Positions 51,728 through 63,637 of a DNA stretch of 64,000 bases are shown piece after piece. Position 1 is the first letter of the stretch. Every line of letters begins with the position of its first letter. The position numbers and the translations under genes are program-made. The notes under the pieces were generated by a model that had not been told where the DNA came from, made no database searches, and saw nothing but the letters and a program-made list of their open reading frames with translations. Source of the stretch: Picocystis sp. L7 (Eukaryota; Chlorophyta; Picocystophyceae; Picocystales; Picocystaceae); NCBI GenBank assembly GCA_020975725.1, contig QXJR01000020.1:1-64000 (forward strand), read 5' to 3'.

Positions 51728-54700
51728 AGTTTGTTCCTACCAAAACGGTTGTATAAAACTTGTAGTTCTTCTCTTTGTTGCCGGGCATCCGTCCTACTCC
51801 ATGGTTCGGGTGGTTCTTTCTTGCCTAGTAGATGAAAGGGGTCAATAAGCATTGAAGGTATTCATTTCATAAAGTGTACGATGGATTGTGAACAACATAT
51901 AGGTAGGATATGCACTCGAACCAAAAACTCAAGGGAAGGTTTCCCTTTTGTAAGACCTACGATTGAAAACTTGACTTCGCTTAGGGCCCATTACAACGAG
52001 AACATGGGGCGAAGATAGCGAAGGATGTGCATTAGCGAACAACCTTTTGCATGCATCATCTAAGCGTATACATCTGCGGCAAGAGGCATCGTTGTTGTCA
52101 TTGATCCAATCATTCAAGGAGAGTATGCAACCTTTGTAGTACATAGTATGCCGATACAAGTGGGTGTTGGCAAGCAATGAATTGTGCCACATGCAATGAC
52201 AGAATGTTATTCTCCGGAATTTCGTGTACGAAACAAAAGATTGCTCATAGTTATTCCGACAAGGTGTAAGGAAGTAAATAACTGAGTAGCTTGGCAGCGT
52301 TTTTATTGTATGAGGTAGTGGGCATTCCACCATATGAAAATATTCCGTTTTTGAATGACCTCAAAGAGCTGTTTTGGACGACAATTAGTGTTTTCATCCA
52401 TGGGTGGGTGAGATAAGACCCCTTTACGATGCACACGGGTCTTGGCTTGTGCTCTATGGAATAGGTGTTCAAGGGGCACGTCTCATTAAAGACACTATGA
52501 TCTTCATCTTTCACAAAACTCTGAATGTTGATGGAGATTCCAACTTGGCATAATGTACGTTTGCCCCCCTTAATTGGTGGCTTTCCTTGCACGAGGGACT
52601 ACCACACGAAAGCTTTTCCGAAGGGAGCTAGCAATCGAAATGGCTTTTTTTTTCCCACGGCTGTTACCAACGGATGATGTCGACTGACACCCTCATGGGG
52701 CGATAATCCCACTACTGTGCGAATCATCTTCCTTTCGTTGAGCACACCACAACGACCTGGAGGATAGTGTGGCGCTTGCGCGCCCACCTCCTTTTCCTGT
52801 GGCGCGAGGACGACGAGGGTGGTGGCGTCGGCGTGCGTTCGCGCTCGTTCGCTCGTGCGTTCGTGTCGCCGCGGTGCCCGAGACCGTTGGGCGGAACGTT
52901 GAGGAACGTTGTTGTGTTTTCGTTCCCCTCCGCCGCAATTAATATTACATCTTAACTCCATTAGGGAATCCGCCCGTGGCTAAGCCACGTATTTATCCGG
53001 TTCATCGGCCACAGAGCCCTTATTAGAAAGGGGGACAAACCGGTCCCTATTCGGGTTAGTCCTGGCCCTGCATCCGCCTAGGGACATGGCTAAGGAGGAC
53101 GTCCCAGTGAGGGGAAGGCAAGGGCCTTCCTTGGGCATCCGAGAATATTCCCTCATGCCTCCCTAGTACCTCCTGGTAGGTAGCGAGATGCTGCAAGCGA
53201 GGGAACCCGGGAGCCTTTGGCTAATACGGCGTGATCATGGTCACAAGGGCTCTCGGTTCGGCCTCCAGCGTGCCTATCACGGAGTCAATGAGGCAACAGG
53301 GTGGGTGTGCCCATAGGTTGCCAAGACTAGCTCATTCTTGGGCGAGAGCATTGGTCTCTCGTGTAAAGAAGGCCGGACATTGGGCATTGTTTGGCGAGGC
53401 AAAAAAGTCCCAAGTGAATGGCCCGAATATAATTGAGAACCTCTCAAAAGCCTCACGATTGAGTGCATATTCCTCATCGTCAAAGGACAACCTCGGCAAG
53501 ACAGGTGTCTCGAGAGGGCTGGGCGCAACATGTGCAAGAGCAGGGAGGCCCGTGCACGTCCCAGGGTCTTTTAGGGCTGGATCCTGCCTCGTTTCCCCTC
53601 GAGGGTGCTCCTTCCTTTCGACGCGCGTATCTCTTAGAACATGGGTTCAAACCAAATGAACGATAGCTCGTTGGATAGGTATCGGCGTGTTCTTTCAAAC
53701 AATGCTCTCAAAACGGCCGAATTCCACCTGGCGCGCTTTCTAGAGGCTAATATCCACCGGCAGGTGGTGGGGACCCAAAACGGCACCTCTTCTCGGCACC
53801 TCCCCGAGGGCAGCCAGGCATCCACGGGGAACCGGAACGCCAAACCCGGGGAAGAGACAGACGGAAAGACAGGACATGCGCATGAGAAAAAACGGTTCGA
53901 GAAACGATGCCGCCGGTGCCGTGGAGCGCATGGGCAGCCCCCTGCCCAAAACGCCCAAAAAAAGGGTGAACTTTGGGACTCCCCAGGCCAGACACGCCGA
54001 GTCCACCTGGAAGGCGAACGATCCAGGACCAGGAAAGCTCAGATTCGGATTCACCTCGTCGAACCACCCAGGTAAGCGACGAGAAGGAACGGGGAACGGG
54101 CCTAATGCGGAGAAAGAGCTCGAGGACTCACGTTCCCCCCAGGTGGCGGTGGGGTGGCCGGTGTAACCCGAGGAACCTCGGGGAGGGTCGAGCGAATCAA
54201 CATGGAACATTTTACCCTTAGGTTTTGAGGGGAAGCCCCTGCGACCGGGAAACATGCAACGCCGAGGACATTCTACCTCGGGGGTTGTAGGGAAACGAGG
54301 GGAGAGAAGGGAATGGCGGTACACGATTCGGTCTCGAAGCGAGGCAGGGTATCATCGACACGAAGGGTTTCCGAACCACAATACGCGTGGAGGATCCTCC
54401 CGCAAAAGCTCGACCGATTGGAAGAGGGGAAGGCCCTGCTGCGACGAAGGCACGCGCGACGATCGTGTTCGAATCGACGACCAACAGAAGCGACTGCAAC
54501 CAAACGTCATGGCAAGCGCCGCGATCGCACCCAAATGCTTCTACAGACTTCAGGGGATGATGAAACGGAAATACGGCGCAAGCGAAGTATCGTCACCCTT
54601 CGATTGCAAGCGTCGGAGGAGTGTTGCATGCCTTTACTATCTAGGGGCACCCATCGAGTCCCGATTTGAACCAGACCAACTAGGAGTATCCTAGTAGGGT

Positions 54701-55819
54701 CACTAGAGACCACCCCCCTCTTATGGACTTAAAGTGACCCCAAACAGGCACGGGACTGCCCCTTATCATGATAGGGTGAGGAACAGTCTAAGATCTTTCC
54801 GGGGCGAAGTAGAGATTGTGCCCCGGAATCAGGGTCCTCGGCACGCGCCTGTGGGGCGTAACCCCAGGGAAACAGGCTCCCCATCGGTGCGGTCCCTGCC
54901 TGGGGAGCAGTTTTCACCTGAGGACCCCTCACGTGACGAGGGTGAATGCGAGTGGAGCGCTAGGCTGTCGTGCCCATTCAAGGGGCAATACTTATGCCGC
55001 CATTGCTTCGTAATACATCAGAATCACTTTGCTTTGAGAAAAAAAAGACGTCCACTTGTCGTTCCCTCAAGAGAAAAGGAACGTAGCAACACCGTGTGGG
55101 ATTGCGCTTTGGACGTGAGCCTTTGCCTTGCTCACTCCCCGGACGCTTGCGCTATACACGTGTCGCTCCTGTTACAAAGCGTCCGTGAGGAGCATTTTTA
55201 CACACGTTTCGCTCTGATGAGCTTCGAGCTTCCACGGGCGAAGGTGGGAGAGGCCGGTTGGGCCTTGAAGCGATTCCTTTCTTGTTCTCGCGAGGGGGGG
55301 TTCTTCGGCTCCCTAGCAAGAGGGACACCGCGAGAAAGCTTCCGGTGGTCTTCAAGAGCAGTTGGCGTGTGGAGATGGCGCGCCAAGCTCGTGGGAGAGG
55401 TGACGTGGCTCTCGATGGTCAAGCAAGTTCTCTCTCTCTCTATTTCAAGGCGAGGGTGCCTCCCCTAAGGGCCACCACGGGAGGGAGCGCTCCAAGCGGA
55501 GCTCCCTCTCAAACCAGCGGTTGCTGGTGGTCACGTGGACCACGCGTCCGGATGGGACGGTCCAGCACTGAGCTTGTGATTCACCGAATCTATTCGGACA
55601 ACATCCTCACCCTTCGTTGTCCCTTGAAAGATTCCGAAAGATTCGCCCGTTGCTAGGTCCCTTTCAGTCCCGGTTCTCCCGGACAATTCGTCGACTAATC
55701 GAGAGATTAGTCCGGGGGGATGTCCAATGAACTGATCAGCAGTTGGGGTCTTGTGTCTAACTGCTAGTGGTACAAAGAAGAGCATGGCTTCAAAGGAGTC
55801 GGGCTTACCCGGCGTAACA
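51728..55819. other. no recognised gene; several structured segments
   Basis: The 51728-52950 part is AT-rich with no supported gene. The 52960-53240 and 54690-54960 parts hold many short inverted repeats (for example GGCAAGGGCCTTCCTTGGGC and CTAGGAGTATCCTAG), in the style of the LTRs in this window, but they do not match each other or the known LTRs. A 144-residue frame at 53641-54075 (MGSNQMNDSSLDRYRR...) has an ordinary start, becomes low complexity, and ends near a splice-donor-like CCAG|GTAAGC; I do not recognise it. The region may be an unidentified repeat. Confidence 0.4.
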
Positions 55820-56156
55820 CTCCACACCTCACCATGCGCTTCACAAGCCCATTCTTCGCCAAACTCGGCTGCTGGAATCCGAATGCGCGCTCCAATCTGA
55901 GGATTGGGCGGCCGTTGCCGCCGTTGCTTCCGTCGCTGCGCCATGCATGATCACGTCCGAACTCCCGTAGGGCTTCCTTCCTTGGCCGACAACTCGAGAA
56001 TCAATACTGAACTTGCTCATCGGAATTCCGTCGCATGATTGGAACATGTCTTGGGTATCTAGGCATCAATTCTCCCATCTAAGTTGGGCAATTTGCAGAA
56101 AAAACGTTCTTATTGGGAAGATTGTCCTATATATAGGACACATGGGGATTCGTACA
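55820..56156 (-). mobile_element. piggyBac-like relic (left end only)
   Basis: On the minus strand this matches the left end of the element at 48813: terminal TGTACGAATCCCCATG, one palindrome TGTCCTATATATAGGACA (56123-56140), the leader, and the first 42 or so transposase codons (MAQRRKQRRQRPPNPQIGAR...). Homology then stops near 55820. The rest of the transposase and the right end are absent, so it is a broken fragment. It shows clear base divergence and has only one palindrome copy, so it comes from a sister element, not a recent copy. Confidence 0.85.
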
Positions 56157-56189
56157 TCTGGTCACACTTGTACTCCTCAACACAGGCAC

Positions 56190-56395
56190 TGCTCCTACAG
56201 CACCATCCCTCCATCCTTGCTGCTATTGCTACTCCAGCAACTCCATCCCCCCTTGCTGTTGCTACGGCTCTAGCTCCATCCATCCTTGGTGCTTCTGCTC
56301 CAGCAGCTCCATCCATCCTTGCCGCTGCTGCTCTAGCTCCAATCCTTGTTGTTGCTGCTACTCCAAGTGCCGTGTCATTGCATGTTCTGACGATC
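56190..56395 (+). repeat. imperfect tandem repeat, Ala/Pro/Ser coding-like
   Basis: Degenerate units built on CTCCATCCATCCTTGCTGCT, period about 40-45 bp, giving runs such as APSILAAAAL on the plus strand within a frame 56084-56500. That frame starts in the piggyBac relic and has no recognised domain, so I treat it as repeat, not gene. Confidence 0.6.
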
Positions 56396-56611
56396 CAATT
56401 GGAGATGGTACATGGCACGGTATTCCCTCATGGAGGGTGGCAAGGTATCGAAGTACCTATTGGCAACACTACCGTACCTGCAAGCATGGTAGCTTGTTAG
56501 TAACGCAGCAACACAATCCTCTTCACTCGTCGCACGCGATCCAATCGTCTTTTGTCGAACGTCCATCAAAAACGGCTATAGCTCGCCCATTTTCCCAAAG
56601 ACCCATTCGAC

Positions 56612-57324
56612 GTATTAGACTTGCGTCCGTGGTTGAATGACCCAACACACGTACTCTTGGTGACGAGGGTCTCGTGGACAGGATTCGCACCCCTTGTACC
56701 GGGGTCTTCTTCTCTCTCTCTTCTCCCTTGCGTTGAAGGAGCCTCGGCCGGCGTGGGAGGCAAGAACGGACGTGCTGGAGCGTCCAGGTGGTTTCGCCTG
56801 TTGCGTTGGTCAGGGTCGGAGGAGGAGGCGTGTTGCGCACTTGGCTTGGCAAGTAGAAGAAGTGTATCACAAAGCAAAGAGGGACCAAGGGTCTACCTCT
56901 CTCACCGCCTCTCACTGGCGGTTGGAATTGGGGCAACTGGGGTGTCATGGCAGCCCACGTGCTCCCTAGAGTCACATCTGACCGTCCGTTGCGTTCGCCC
57001 CGGGGCGAACGTGAGCTGGCAGTCGCATCGACACCGTCCAGCACCCCAGCCCTACCTTCCAGAAGCAAAGGTAGAGATGGGGTCGGTCCCCTTCAGTCGG
57101 TCTGTTTCGGTCTAAATACCGATGTCCCTTACAGAAAACCCGTTCTGAACCGGGGCGACCTTCCTTCAATACGAACCCCCAAGGGGACTGACTCCAGTTC
57201 CGGAACGGTACAGCCGTTGTTTGAGAGGGGACACCATTGCCCTTCATCCATATGGGGTCCCGGGGGTCTGGTCCCGTAGGCCAGGGTCTCGTAGGGACCC
57301 TGGGAGGCCTCGCTGGCCGTTACA
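56612..57324 (-). repeat. family Z 3' LTR
   Basis: 713 bp; on the minus strand it begins TGTAACGGCC after a purine tract (GAGCCGGGAGAG) and ends GTCTAATAC. It shares the GGTAGGGCTGGGG core and the CCGCC/GGCGG hairpin with the X and Y LTRs. Confidence 0.88.
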
Positions 57325-57352
57325 CTCTCCCGGCTCACTGCGACGATCTGAA

Positions 57353-60300
57353 TTAGAGCTGGAAGTCATATATGTACGAAACTGGGTCATACAGCATAGC
57401 CTTGATTTGTTCTTCCTGATAGTAATCCTTTTTCCCATCTGTCCATAGTACTTCATACTGGTTGTCTTGGTATGCATGCACCATCCCCTGAAAGTATGCC
57501 GGTTGGTCCTGTCCCTCCAAATAAAACAGCTCCTGTACCACACTGTTCAGTAGGGTTGTCCTTGGTGGAGAGGGCGGGCGCCGGCGTGTCTGGTACGGTA
57601 GCTTATGATATGGCCAGGTGTTCGCCATGATCGGGTTCGGAGACTGTAAATAAGTTGTCTTCTTATGAGTCTGCACGGCATCGAAGTTCGCTGGCAAAAT
57701 CCCTTGCTCTGGTATGCATCCATTTTGTTCCTCCAAGGGGAGGAATTCCTCCAATAAGGCTGCTGTCTCATCTACCCAGGAGTAGCGTTGCGACGGATCA
57801 GCCATGTTTCCCTCAACCCAGTATCGTACGGGCTGCGCAGGGAAGGCTGAATAGTCCCGCAGTAGATATCGGCGTATGCGGTACGCTGTAGTCTCATCCT
57901 ACATGGCCCGAGTATCTGGAAGCGGTGCTGCTGCTGGCTGTAGATGCTCATCCATTGGGAAGAGCGTAAGATCTGAATCAATCCATGGTTCCAGTCTGTC
58001 TACGTGTATACGATCGGAGAAGGCCGATCCTGCGGGTAGATCTAATTGGTAAGCACCATTCTGTAGCACTTGCTTGATCACATAGGGGCCCACATAGTAT
58101 GGATCCAGCTTATGTTTGTCGGTCGGGCCCTTCAGTCCGTACTGGACTTTTACTTTGTCGCCAACTGCGAAGCTTTTGGGGCGCCGTTTGGATTTCAGAT
58201 TACCCATGCTTTCCGCAGCCCTGCTCAGATTCTTCAGGACCGCTTCGTAAAGTGCACGGTGCTGCTCCAGGAGGTTTGATACCCTTTGGTCATAAGTGGT
58301 GACCTGATCCATGTGTTGGTGCGTTCCACTGTTGGGCAGCTGTAGATGCCAAGGTAACCTGGATGGGCAGCCATACAATAATTCAAATGGTGAGTGACCA
58401 GTAGCAGCATGCACAGAGTCATTGTAGGCATGAGCTGCTGCTTGTAAATAGATATCCCATTGATGCTTGTTTGAACAGGTAGAGCGTAGCGTCTGCAGTA
58501 AGGTTCTGTGCTGCCTCTCTGCCCCACCTTGGGATTGTGAATGGTATGGGGTGCCTGTCACATGTCGCACGCCCAACGCTGCGCAGAACGCCTTGAACAG
58601 GGTCCGGTACGCCGGTCCATTATCAGTGTGAATGTGCACTGGGGTGTGATACCTGTACACCAGATGGTCCATCAGGCACTGGGCCTGCCGGTACGCGCTC
58701 CAAGTGGAGTGGATTGGTACGTATATCGCAAACTTCGTAAACCTGTCCACGACAGTAAGCACAGCATTATGACCTTGGGCAGTAAGTGGCAGGTTTTCCA
58801 CCACATCCATCACTACACTGTGGAACGGGTACGGGTGGAACCTTAGTTCTGGACACAACAACGCGTGCCGAGAACGGTTACCTGGTTTCTGCAATTGACA
58901 TACTGGCATCTTGCCACGAAGTGTCGTATGTGGTGGCGCATGTCCTTCCAGGTGAAGTGTCTGGCAGCTTCCGTAAAGGTTCGATCTTTTCCAAAATGCC
59001 TGGGGTCATGTACCAGGTGTAGTAACTCTTGCCTTATACCATTATCAGCAGGTACCACAAGTACTGGCTGTGAGTGTGGTCCTGATGTGAACAGGAGATT
59101 GTCTTGGACAGTGCAGTCTTGCGGTGGTGCGCTGAGCATGTCCTGATAACTCTGGTCTCTTTTTGCTGCGATGCGTATGCGATCCAGTATAGGAGGTATC
59201 TCTTGACCACCAGCTTCTGAAGCGGATGGTATCGGGCTGAAGGTATTTAGAGACGCAATCGAGCCACACACAGTCCGATCAGGACTGCGGCCGGCTAGCG
59301 GTCGAAGCGTCCGTGTGTGGTGTATCCAGCGGAGTAACATGTGGGCAATCCATCCTACTGGAAAGGCGTTGCCGCACATGCGCTGTCGACCGGCTTCACT
59401 GACATCAACTGCAGCAGTGTCACCTGCCTGTACTCCTACTAGTCGCTCACGCTCGCTGGTGGTCAGCGGACGGAGCTCCCCGTCATTGCCGTGTACCCAG
59501 GTGGATCGCGAGCGGTCACTATGGGACCGTGCGCTGGCCATCAGGGTTGGGCATTTAAGACGAGGCCTGTCGAAAGCGTCTTTTGGGGCGTGTGCCCCTG
59601 GATCCAAACATTCCTGCCACGTGAGGGGAGTATGTTTCGTTGTGCCCATTGATACCGGGGCTGGTGGCAGCGAGGTCCAACAGAGCCTGGTCCGTGCTTG
59701 AGCTCCATACTGAGAAAGGTCTTCAGTACTGGGTTCCCCAAACCATTGGGAGATTGTGTCCAGGTGAGATTCCAGGTGGGGTGCAAACGGGGTACACTCT
59801 ATCACAAAGTCTGGCGATCGTAGCCGTCTGTGAAGTTTTCCCATAGCTGTAAAGAGTTCTCGATCATCGTAAAGGCCCAGCGGAGGTTTACTTGCATCTG
59901 TGTTTGCGCGTGAGAACGGCTGGCAAGGCACACCTGCAATGAGCAGGTGAACCGGGGGAAGCTTTCGACGATGCGCCAAAGCAGCAACATCGTCACCATA
60001 TCGGAAGATGTCCTTGCGAGCGAACAGGCCTGGCCGAGCCAGGCGCACTTGATTGAACACGCGCTGGATGACGCTTCTGCAGTCCGCGTCTTTCTCAACT
60101 GCAATGTAGTCCAAGGTGTATTCCGCAGTTTCTGGTATGACCATCTCCAGTGCACGGAGCGTAGTGCCCATTCCAGCACACAAATCAAGTATGCAATATA
60201 CTGTTCCTTTCCTAACCTGGGCTGAATGGCGAGAGAGATAGTCCGGTCCAATATTTTCAGAGCCAGGTCTGTACTCCACAGTGAATGGAGCAAAGTAAGC

Positions 60301-62340
60301 CAGCTTCTCCACCCATCTCATTTCTCTGGGGGACAGTTGTTCAGTGGCCTTGGTATTGAGAAAATGACTGGCCTTGTTATCGGTGATGACCGTAAAGTTC
60401 TGCCCAAATAAAAGATGTCTCCAGTGTTGTAATGCATAAAGTATCGCGCAGGTTTCCTTTTCTGCAGGGTGGTAGTTCTGTTGCGCGCTGTTGAACTTCT
60501 TCGACCAGTACTCGACGGGTCGCCATGTGCCTTGCTCATCCTGCTGCATCAGCGACGCACCCATGCCAATATCTGAGGCATCTGTCTCTACCCTGATGGG
60601 TTTGTCCTCATCAAAGAGAGCCAGTACTGGTGGGCTATTTAAAGCTGTCACCAGTTTTTTGAAGGCTTTCTCCTGTGGCTCTTTCCAGTATGCAGCAAAG
60701 TTGTATTTCAGTGATGCTTGGTTCAACTCTGTAAGTGGGGAAGCCAATTCCGCAAAGTGAGGAACAAACCGCATGTAGAACTGACATAACCCCAGAAAAG
60801 CCATATTTTCGCGCTGCGATGTGGGGCGCGGGAACTGCTGGATCTTGTCGAGGAGACGGCCTGTGCAGGCCAACTGCGCGTCTCGAATGCGAAAGCCTAC
60901 CCATTCCAGGGTGCTCATGAAAAAGTGACACTTTGATCGCTTGAGCCGAATATCGGCTTGTTCGCATACGGCGAAGAACTCCTCCAGATGCTGAAAGTGC
61001 TGCTGTTTTGTCTCTGAGTGTACTAAGATGTCATCCATGTACACTTTTAAATATAGCAGGTGCCCAAACACTCTATTCATCATGCGCTGGAACATCGATG
61101 GCGCGTTCGCAGCCCCCATCGGCATGACCTTCCATACAAATGACCCAAAGGGGGTCACCACAGCAGTCTTGTCCACATCATCTGGGTCCATTCTGATCTG
61201 ATGGAAGCCATCCATCGCATCAAGCGATGAAAAGTACTTGGCTCCCCTCAAGTTCTGCAGATAGTCATCGATCCTCGGCAGAGGATAGCGATCCTTGACC
61301 GTAACGTTGTTGAGAAGGCGGTAGTCAAAAACGACTCGCCATCCGCCGTCCTTCTTGGGAACCAGTATGACTGGGGCTCCCCAGCTGGATCCAGCACACA
61401 GGTCCATCTTACCTGCGTTTACGTACTCGGCGATCAGTTCCTTCAGTGCAGTCTGCTGCTGCGGGGACAGCCGGTAGTAATTACGATATTGGGGCGTAGC
61501 GCCCTCCATCAATTGAACCTTGAACATCTCTCCCGGTACTCGTTCGGGCGGTAACTCGGTACGAGGCTGAAACAGGTGCTTATATTTCTTTTCTATCAGG
61601 TCATCTAGCCGGGCCTGGTCTTGGTCATCCAGGTCCCATGCATCGCTGAGTTGGCTGCGCACTCTGCTGAAGTCTTCTTCCTCACTTATCATTTCTGGAG
61701 TGGGGTCCATAGGCTGTATCATGAGTAACAAGCAGCCTGGGTCCTTGACTGCTGCGCGAGCTTCGCTCCGGGGCACGATGAGGTCCAGTTTCCTTGAAGA
61801 CAGGAACTGATGATCCCCATACACTGTAAACTTGGTTCCATTGCGTCCGCGTAGGATCATTCTGTGTTGCTGCCAGTCCAGTGCTTCCAAATGCTGATGG
61901 CAGAAGGTGGCTCCCAGGATACAATCGAACGTTTCCAGAGGGGCTATTCCAAAGTTCATGCGAGTGCGGAATCCATCGATCGTAAACGTAGCTTCAATCA
62001 CAGGTGCAGTGTGAACATCTTGGCCCACAGCCACTGTGAAATCGACGCTGTCTGTCGTATACTGCCAAGATGAACGGCACGGGTCAGCATCCTGCAGTTT
62101 CTTGAAAAGCTTTTCACTGATAAAGCAGTGACTTGCTAAAGTATCCAGGTAGGCCTGGGTTCTAATTCTCTGTTTCCTGTTTCCAAAGTATGTTTCTGCA
62201 GCAAGAAATTCCTGTCTTGGTTTCACATTAGTCAATGAGTGTAAGCAGACTGGATCTCTACTGTTGTTCACCGGGGCGGCTGCAGTTTTCGCTCCCGGCT
62301 CCGTCGCGGTAACCTGCGTTACCGGACGGAGAGCCATCAT
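57353..62340 (-). CDS. family Z pol with DNA methyltransferase (broken)
   Basis: Domains in order: retropepsin-like DTLASHCF, RT (YMDDILVHS), RNase H (TDASDIGMG), DNA methyltransferase (about 59320-60206), H2C2 region, integrase (MDVVENLP, HTDNGPAY, GGAERQHR) and a C-terminal module (YFQGMVHA, YEVLWTDG). The frame is broken in a few places and the copy is treated as a fossil. Confidence 0.88.
59320..60206 (-). other. cytosine-5 DNA methyltransferase domain in family Z pol
   Basis: Motif I DLCAGMGT, motif IV GVPCQPFSRAN, motif VI region VIECTPF, motif VIII QARTRLCW, motif IX LTTSERERLVGV and motif X RMCGNAFPVGW. All motifs of X and Y are kept despite strong divergence elsewhere, and the ECT variant is shared, so the domain was acquired before the three families split. 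Confidence 0.92.
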
Positions 62341-62346
62341 TTTTTT
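62297..62346 (-). promoter_or_regulatory. family Z -1 frameshift signal (slippery site and hairpin)
   Basis: On the minus strand an A_AAA_AAA run precedes the gag stop and is followed at 62335-62297 by a hairpin: GGCTC pairs GAGCC, CCGTC pairs GACGG and GGTAAC pairs GTTACC. Position and outer stem match X and Y, while the inner stem sequence differs. Confidence 0.75.
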
Positions 62347-63592
62347 GGCGCGCCCATCACTGATGCCATCTTGCAGACTGATTGATCATGACCATATCGA
62401 CGGCATCGCTGGCACAGAGCATGTGCAAGGCAAAGGTTCTTTTCCTCTGGGGTAAGCTTACCCCCAAGTGGCTTGCTGGCCAGCTGTGTTTGGACTTTGA
62501 TGATCGCATTTTTCTGTTCCTCTTCCAAATCATCGAACCGCTTGTGCTGACGCTTGGGGTATCCATCGCTTCTTGCTGTTTGCTGCTGCTGAGTTGGCAT
62601 GGCAGCTGCTATGGCTGCAGAGCGATACACCGCTCGCTGCGGTGTCGGTCGGTACTCGCGATTCACGGGCGATCGTCCTCTCCACTTTTCATCAGGCTGT
62701 TTGATATCCTCCCTTGTTGGTTCCGCCGCCTCGCGTTCAAGTTTGAATATGGTGGCTGCCAGGTTGCCTGGTTCCATGTTTGGAACCTTATCAACATCAA
62801 TTAGATGCTCCAGGTGTTTATACAAAGCCTTTTGGAGGTATGTTGGCAGACCATGTTGTAGCCTGGCTGATATGTCATGCTCGGACAGAGTACGGCAAAC
62901 AGGAGAGCTGCTGCATTCACCACAAAGCTGAGCTGCACCAACCTGTTCAAAAAGTGCAAAACATTTTCTGACCTTCTCATTCTGGTGGTGTGGAACTCGC
63001 GCCACGCTTCGGGGCCTGGATCTTGGTTTTGAAATGTCTTTTTCAAATATGTGTGTAGGTCCTCCACCGATTGCAAAGCATCAGGGTCTTTCATGATGAG
63101 GTTCTGGACCATGGACTTGGCTGTTCCTCCAAGTGCTTGACTGATGGCTAGGACCAATTGTTCCTTCGGTCGATCGAAGGCGTAGGCCTGGCACCAACAC
63201 AACACATCCCTATACCAATAGGTGAGAGAGTAGGGGTCTTCCTCAAGCTCCAACCCGGTGAACTTGGTAGGTTTTTCAAGGGAGACCTTTTGTATGTTCT
63301 TGGAGTCTTGCAATGCTGTCCCATACAAACTTGTGAGGTGTGGGAGCCCCTTTTCTTCGGACAAACTGATGGGTTCGGCGGGAGCGCCTTGATCGGTACT
63401 TGGAGAGTCATCACCATCGAGAAGGTCTTTCGCTACTTCCAATTCATTACCATCAGGTGGTATGGCTTGAAGAGCCTCGACTTGGGCTTCAAGATCAGCA
63501 ACTCTTCCACGAAGGATGTGCCCTTCGCTTCGTTCTTGTTCAAGCTCTCTTCGGAGAGTGCTCATTCTTGTGGCGTGGTCCGTATCGTCCAT
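62337..63592 (-). CDS. family Z gag (broken)
   Basis: Gag with the same layout as X and Y: N-terminal coiled coil (STLRRELEQERSEG), capsid-like region (YWYRDVLCWCQAY, NQDPGPEAWREF) and CCHC knuckle CQRCRRYGHDQSVC. It is a fossil copy whose frame is not continuous. It ends at an A-run slippery site before pol. Confidence 0.85.
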
Positions 63593-63627
63593 TCTTGCAA
63601 ACGAAACGCCGTCTTCTCCCAAGAGTA

Positions 63628-63637
63628 GGCTTCGACA
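63628..63637 (-). other. family Z candidate primer-binding site
   Basis: TGTCGAAGCC directly follows the 5' LTR on the minus strand, the same core as in X and Y. It lacks a TGG start. Confidence 0.45.

Noticed and set aside
56084-56500. 138-residue frame with Ala/Pro-rich repeats
   Set aside because: It begins inside the piggyBac relic and consists mostly of a degenerate tandem repeat; no domain or splice support.
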